64,000 bases of DNA. Source: Tetrapyrgos nigripes (Eukaryota > Basidiomycota > Agaricomycetes > Agaricales > Campanellaceae). The stretch covers positions 62,001 through 126,000 of the forward strand of contig JAACJM010000179.1 of assembly GCA_013368315.1 (NCBI GenBank), read 5' to 3'. A program made the translations under genes and the position numbers. The notes beneath the pieces were generated by a model. It did no database searches. It was not told the DNA's origin and worked only from the letters and a program-made list of their open reading frames with translations. This document shows positions 61,388 through 64,000 of this stretch, piece by piece. Every line of letters starts with the position of its first letter. Position 1 is the stretch's first letter.

Positions 61388-62896
61388 TCAGGTGAGACGG
61401 GTTAGGGGTACGACAATATCCGAATAATTGAAGATGAAGCGTCTGTAAAAATTACAGAAGCCTAGGAAAGATTGTATATCCCGGACCTTCCGAGGAACGG
61501 GCCATTCTAGGATAGTTCGGATTTTAGAAGGATCCATCGTCAACCCTTCAGGGGAGAGAATGTAGCCTAGATACTCCACAGTATCAACGGAAAAGAAGCA
61601 TTTTTTGGGATTGACGAAGAGTCTGTGCTCTCGGAGCCGACGGAATACTTCGTGAACATGTTTCTGATGATCCTCCTCATTGTCGGAATAGATCAGGATG
61701 TTGTCGAGATAGACGATGACAGTAACGTTGAGGAGATCCTTGAGGATGTCGTTGATAAATCGCTGAAAAGCAGCGGGAGCATTACTGAGACCAAAAGGCA
61801 TCACTTTCCATTCGAAGGATCCGTAGCGGGTCCGGAAAGCGGTTTTCCATTCATCCCCTTCGGCGATGCAGACCAAGTGATAAGCGTGATGGAGATCCAA
61901 CTTGGTATAGATTTTCGCATGCTGGGGGGTGTCTAAAAGCTCGGAAATAAGTGGAAGCGGATACCTATCCTTCTTCGTGATGGCATTGAGGCCACGGAAG
62001 TCAACGCAAAGCTGAAGCTCTCCGCTTTTCTTCTTCACAAAGAGGACCGGAGCCGCGAAGGGCGAGGATGAAGGTTTGATAAAACCTATAGTCAGATGTT
62101 TGTCGATAATTTTCTGTAATTCTCCTAATTCCCTGTTGGATACTGGATAAATCCGGGCAATCGGCGGAGCCGCGCCCTCGACAAGATCAATCTTGAGGTC
62201 GTAGGGATGATGCGGAGCCAGTTTATCCGAAAGTCCTTTGTCAAACACATCAGAATAGTCAGCTAAGTATTCGGGAGCCTTTGGAGAAGGTGTGGTTTCC
62301 GAATTTGAGGCTTTCGCATGAACCTCAGCATCTGGGGTTAACCGGAGCCCCATTGGTTCAAGCTGATCCTGTTTGCAACAGCGAAGGAAAGCTGCTGCTC
62401 CGATGATACTAATGCAGGTGTCGTCAACGGAAGATGCCATTTGCGAGATGGAGGGATAGGAATAGATGGGTTCGTATGGCCATGATGATTTAGAACGAAT
62501 GGGTGGCGTTGCAGCCGGAAGCGGTGTGGAAACTGGAGAACCCAGGTCAGCCTCAGAGGGCGACACACAGGGTTCAGAGCTCGGGGTGACAGCAACCGGT
62601 TCGGGGTCACGGAAATCAATGTTTCCTTTTACCCAGTCAACCGACAGGTTGTAGCGGGAAAGGAAACTATATCCGAGGACTCCCTTACAAGTTGAGTCGA
62701 GATTAGTGACATAAAAGTCAAGAGGAATTCGTTCCCCCTTCGGAAAGTAAACGGAAAAACGGCATACTTTATTCAGGGTGCAGGGTACAGAACCATCAAG
62801 TAAGCGTAGACGAATGGGAGGAATTGAAAAGGTAGGTAGGGAATGTTCGGAAACGTACGTAGAGTCGATAAAACAATCTGAAGAACCAGAATCCAA
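61388..62896 (-). pseudogene. aspartic protease and reverse transcriptase segment
   Basis: Protease: LDSGSSDCFID (the catalytic Asp in a DSG triad) followed by GVLGYSFLSRYNL. Reverse transcriptase: SSPFAAPVLFVKKKSGELQL, CVDFRGLNAITKKDRYPLP, GYRTAF-like WKTAFRTRYGSFEW, PFGLSNAPAAFQ, and VYLDNILIYS in place of the usual YLDD, so one of the paired metal-binding Asp residues is Asn. The frame ends in TGA where relatives have Arg (PLTRLT-stop-KAIQWKW). It is therefore inactive in this copy, though otherwise well preserved. Confidence 0.9.
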
Positions 62897-63004
62897 AAGC
62901 GACGGAAAAGAAATGGAAAGTTCGGGTTTAGTATATGAGGGAATAGAAAGTGGAAGAACTAAGGATTTAACGGAAAGAGCGGCGGCGTTGAGAGTAACCT
63001 CCTG

Positions 63005-64000
63005 ATTGGCACGATCCCAGTCAACGCAACTCCAACCTCGTGCCGAGGCATCAGAGTCGCTGACTATTTTGGGGACTGCGTGGAAGCAGTGCCAGTCACG
63101 GAAGTACTACTGGAGGAGGTGTTTTCCGTGTTTGCAGCTCGGCCACGAGCCTCGTCCGCCGCCCTCCGCTTGTTACAGTCATCCGTCGAATGCTTCCCGC
63201 CACAGAACATACAGAGATTGTTCTTTTTGCGGCGGTCCCTTTCGTCCTGGGATAGCTTTCCGTCTTTCCCGAGCTTGTTGGCCCAGGGTTTCTTCTGGCT
63301 GGAAGGGAACGAAGACGACGAGGATGAGTTAGAGTTGGGATTATAGTTGGAATTGGAGGAATTGGAGGAATTTCCGGATTTCCCACCTTTACCGGAGTTT
63401 GAGGACTTTCCAGAGCCGGAACTGGAACTATTACCTCCCGAGCCTTTCCCCTGCTCGCTTCTTCCCGTTTCTTCTCAGTTTGGCGACGCCAGTAATGGGA
63501 ATCGATTTGGAGAACCTGGGATTTGAGACGGGGAAGGTTCTGTTCCTCGTAGACTAGGGCAAGGGTGTCCTTGATTCGCGGAGCCAAACCCTTTCAGAAA
63601 AAGTGTCGCAAGGAATTCTCATCCCAAGCGACCTGCGAAGCAAGTTGTTGGAACTTGACGCAGTACTTTGTGGCCCAATCGGAATCCTTCATGAATAGGG
63701 CCTCCAATCGGTCCTCAGCATCCCCGACCTCGTCAAAAACCCCGAAGTTATCCTTCAGCTCCTTGACGAAAATACCAAAGTCAAGGGTCCACGGAGCGGG
63801 TTCCTTGGGATCCGGGTTGAGGATTTCCAGCTCAAAGAATTTGAGCACGGTGCCGGAGAGATAGGAAAGAGTGAAACTGATTTTTGCGGCATCAGTCGCG
63901 TATGCCTTGGGACGGTTCTGGAGATTGATCTGGATCTGGATCAGGAATGGACGGAGCTTCTTCGGATCCGACCCATCGAAGACGTCGGGTTTCTTCACTT
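63005..64000 (-). pseudogene. gag with zinc knuckle, interrupted
   Basis: The window edge holds the gag capsid-like region from KKPDVFDGSDPKKLRPF (63998 downward) with GTVLKFFELEIL and MKDSDWATKYCVKFQQLA. A TGA at about 63594-63596 replaces Arg (SLRHFF-stop-KGLAPRIKD), and the frame then continues to LPRLKSQVLQIDSHYW. A frameshift near 63450 leads to a Ser/Gly/Asn-rich linker and a zinc knuckle CMFCGGKHSTDDC (about 63180-63215). The start codon may lie outside the window. Confidence 0.85.

Larger units (their letters stand above)
55694..64000 (-). mobile_element. Ty3/gypsy chromovirus, inactive, 5' end outside the window
   Basis: In minus orientation the order is gag (63998-about 63005), protease and reverse transcriptase (62896-61388), RNase H (about 61387-60940), integrase (about 60770-58100) and chromodomain (about 58060-57900). 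Then comes an opposite-strand gene (56595-57617), a purine tract (56305-56316) and a putative 3' LTR (55694-56304). This domain order is that of Ty3/gypsy chromoviruses. Three C-to-T stops, a changed reverse transcriptase box, a gag frameshift and a 1.44-kb insertion show it is dead. The 5' LTR lies beyond position 64000. Confidence 0.88.

Noticed and set aside
1..64000. CRISPR arrays, rRNA genes, bacterial operons or prophage
   Set aside because: No regularly spaced identical repeats, no rRNA-like sequence, and gene structure is eukaryotic throughout.

Overview
The window is chromosomal DNA of a filamentous basidiomycete, most likely an Agaricomycete. The evidence is short spliceosomal introns (about 50-130 bp, GT..AG) in most housekeeping genes, gene families typical of mushrooms (DUF6534-like seven-helix protein, F-box-like protein, many HET proteins), and a chromodomain Ty3/gypsy retroelement. 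No bacterial operon logic, CRISPR array or rRNA is present.

The dominant theme is a dispersed cluster of one HET (heterokaryon-incompatibility) family between about 1.3 and 55 kb. Four copies look intact: 4396-6603, 11094-13025, 22658-24760 (minus) and 26096-28129 (minus). One has a different C-terminus with membrane helices and two compensating homopolymer frameshifts (17141-18499). Three are full-length or near full-length pseudogenes (14451-15841, 29406-31450, 46548-48540). Three are C-terminal relics (1347-1668, 45195-45420, 54371-55470). Most 5' complete copies share a short leader with a 54-60 bp 5'-UTR intron ending just before the start codon, so promoter and leader were duplicated with the gene. 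Scraps of the 3' end of a VPS28 (ESCRT-I) gene lie beside several HET copies. The intact VPS28 gene (31683-32647) sits directly upstream of one HET copy, so that junction looks like part of the duplicating unit.

Other genes interleaved with the array are a broken WD40 gene (2148-3507), a Ste7/Byr1-type MAP kinase kinase (6835-8611, five exons), a HAM1-like protein (19480-22279, minus), VPS28, a 19-exon DUF6534-like membrane protein (35827-38531), a GNAT acetyltransferase (41461-42286), two low-complexity hypothetical proteins (39551-40240 and 42587-43633, minus), and an F-box-like protein (50097-52742).

Small transposons are abundant: a Tc1/mariner deletion derivative with about 80-bp inverted repeats (711-1156), a 594-bp hAT-type element with an 8-bp target duplication inside a HET gene (15083-15676), and a 74-bp element of the same kind with a perfect 8-bp target duplication (28643-28716). 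The right end (about 55.7-64 kb) is a minus-strand Ty3/gypsy chromovirus that is dead: three CGA-to-TGA stops, a YLDN reverse transcriptase box, and a 1.44-kb insertion in integrase. Between its chromodomain and its presumed 3' LTR lies an oppositely oriented, intron-containing gene for a coiled-coil/acidic protein with a perfect Zn2Cys6 cysteine spacing. This is the best candidate here for something not well described.
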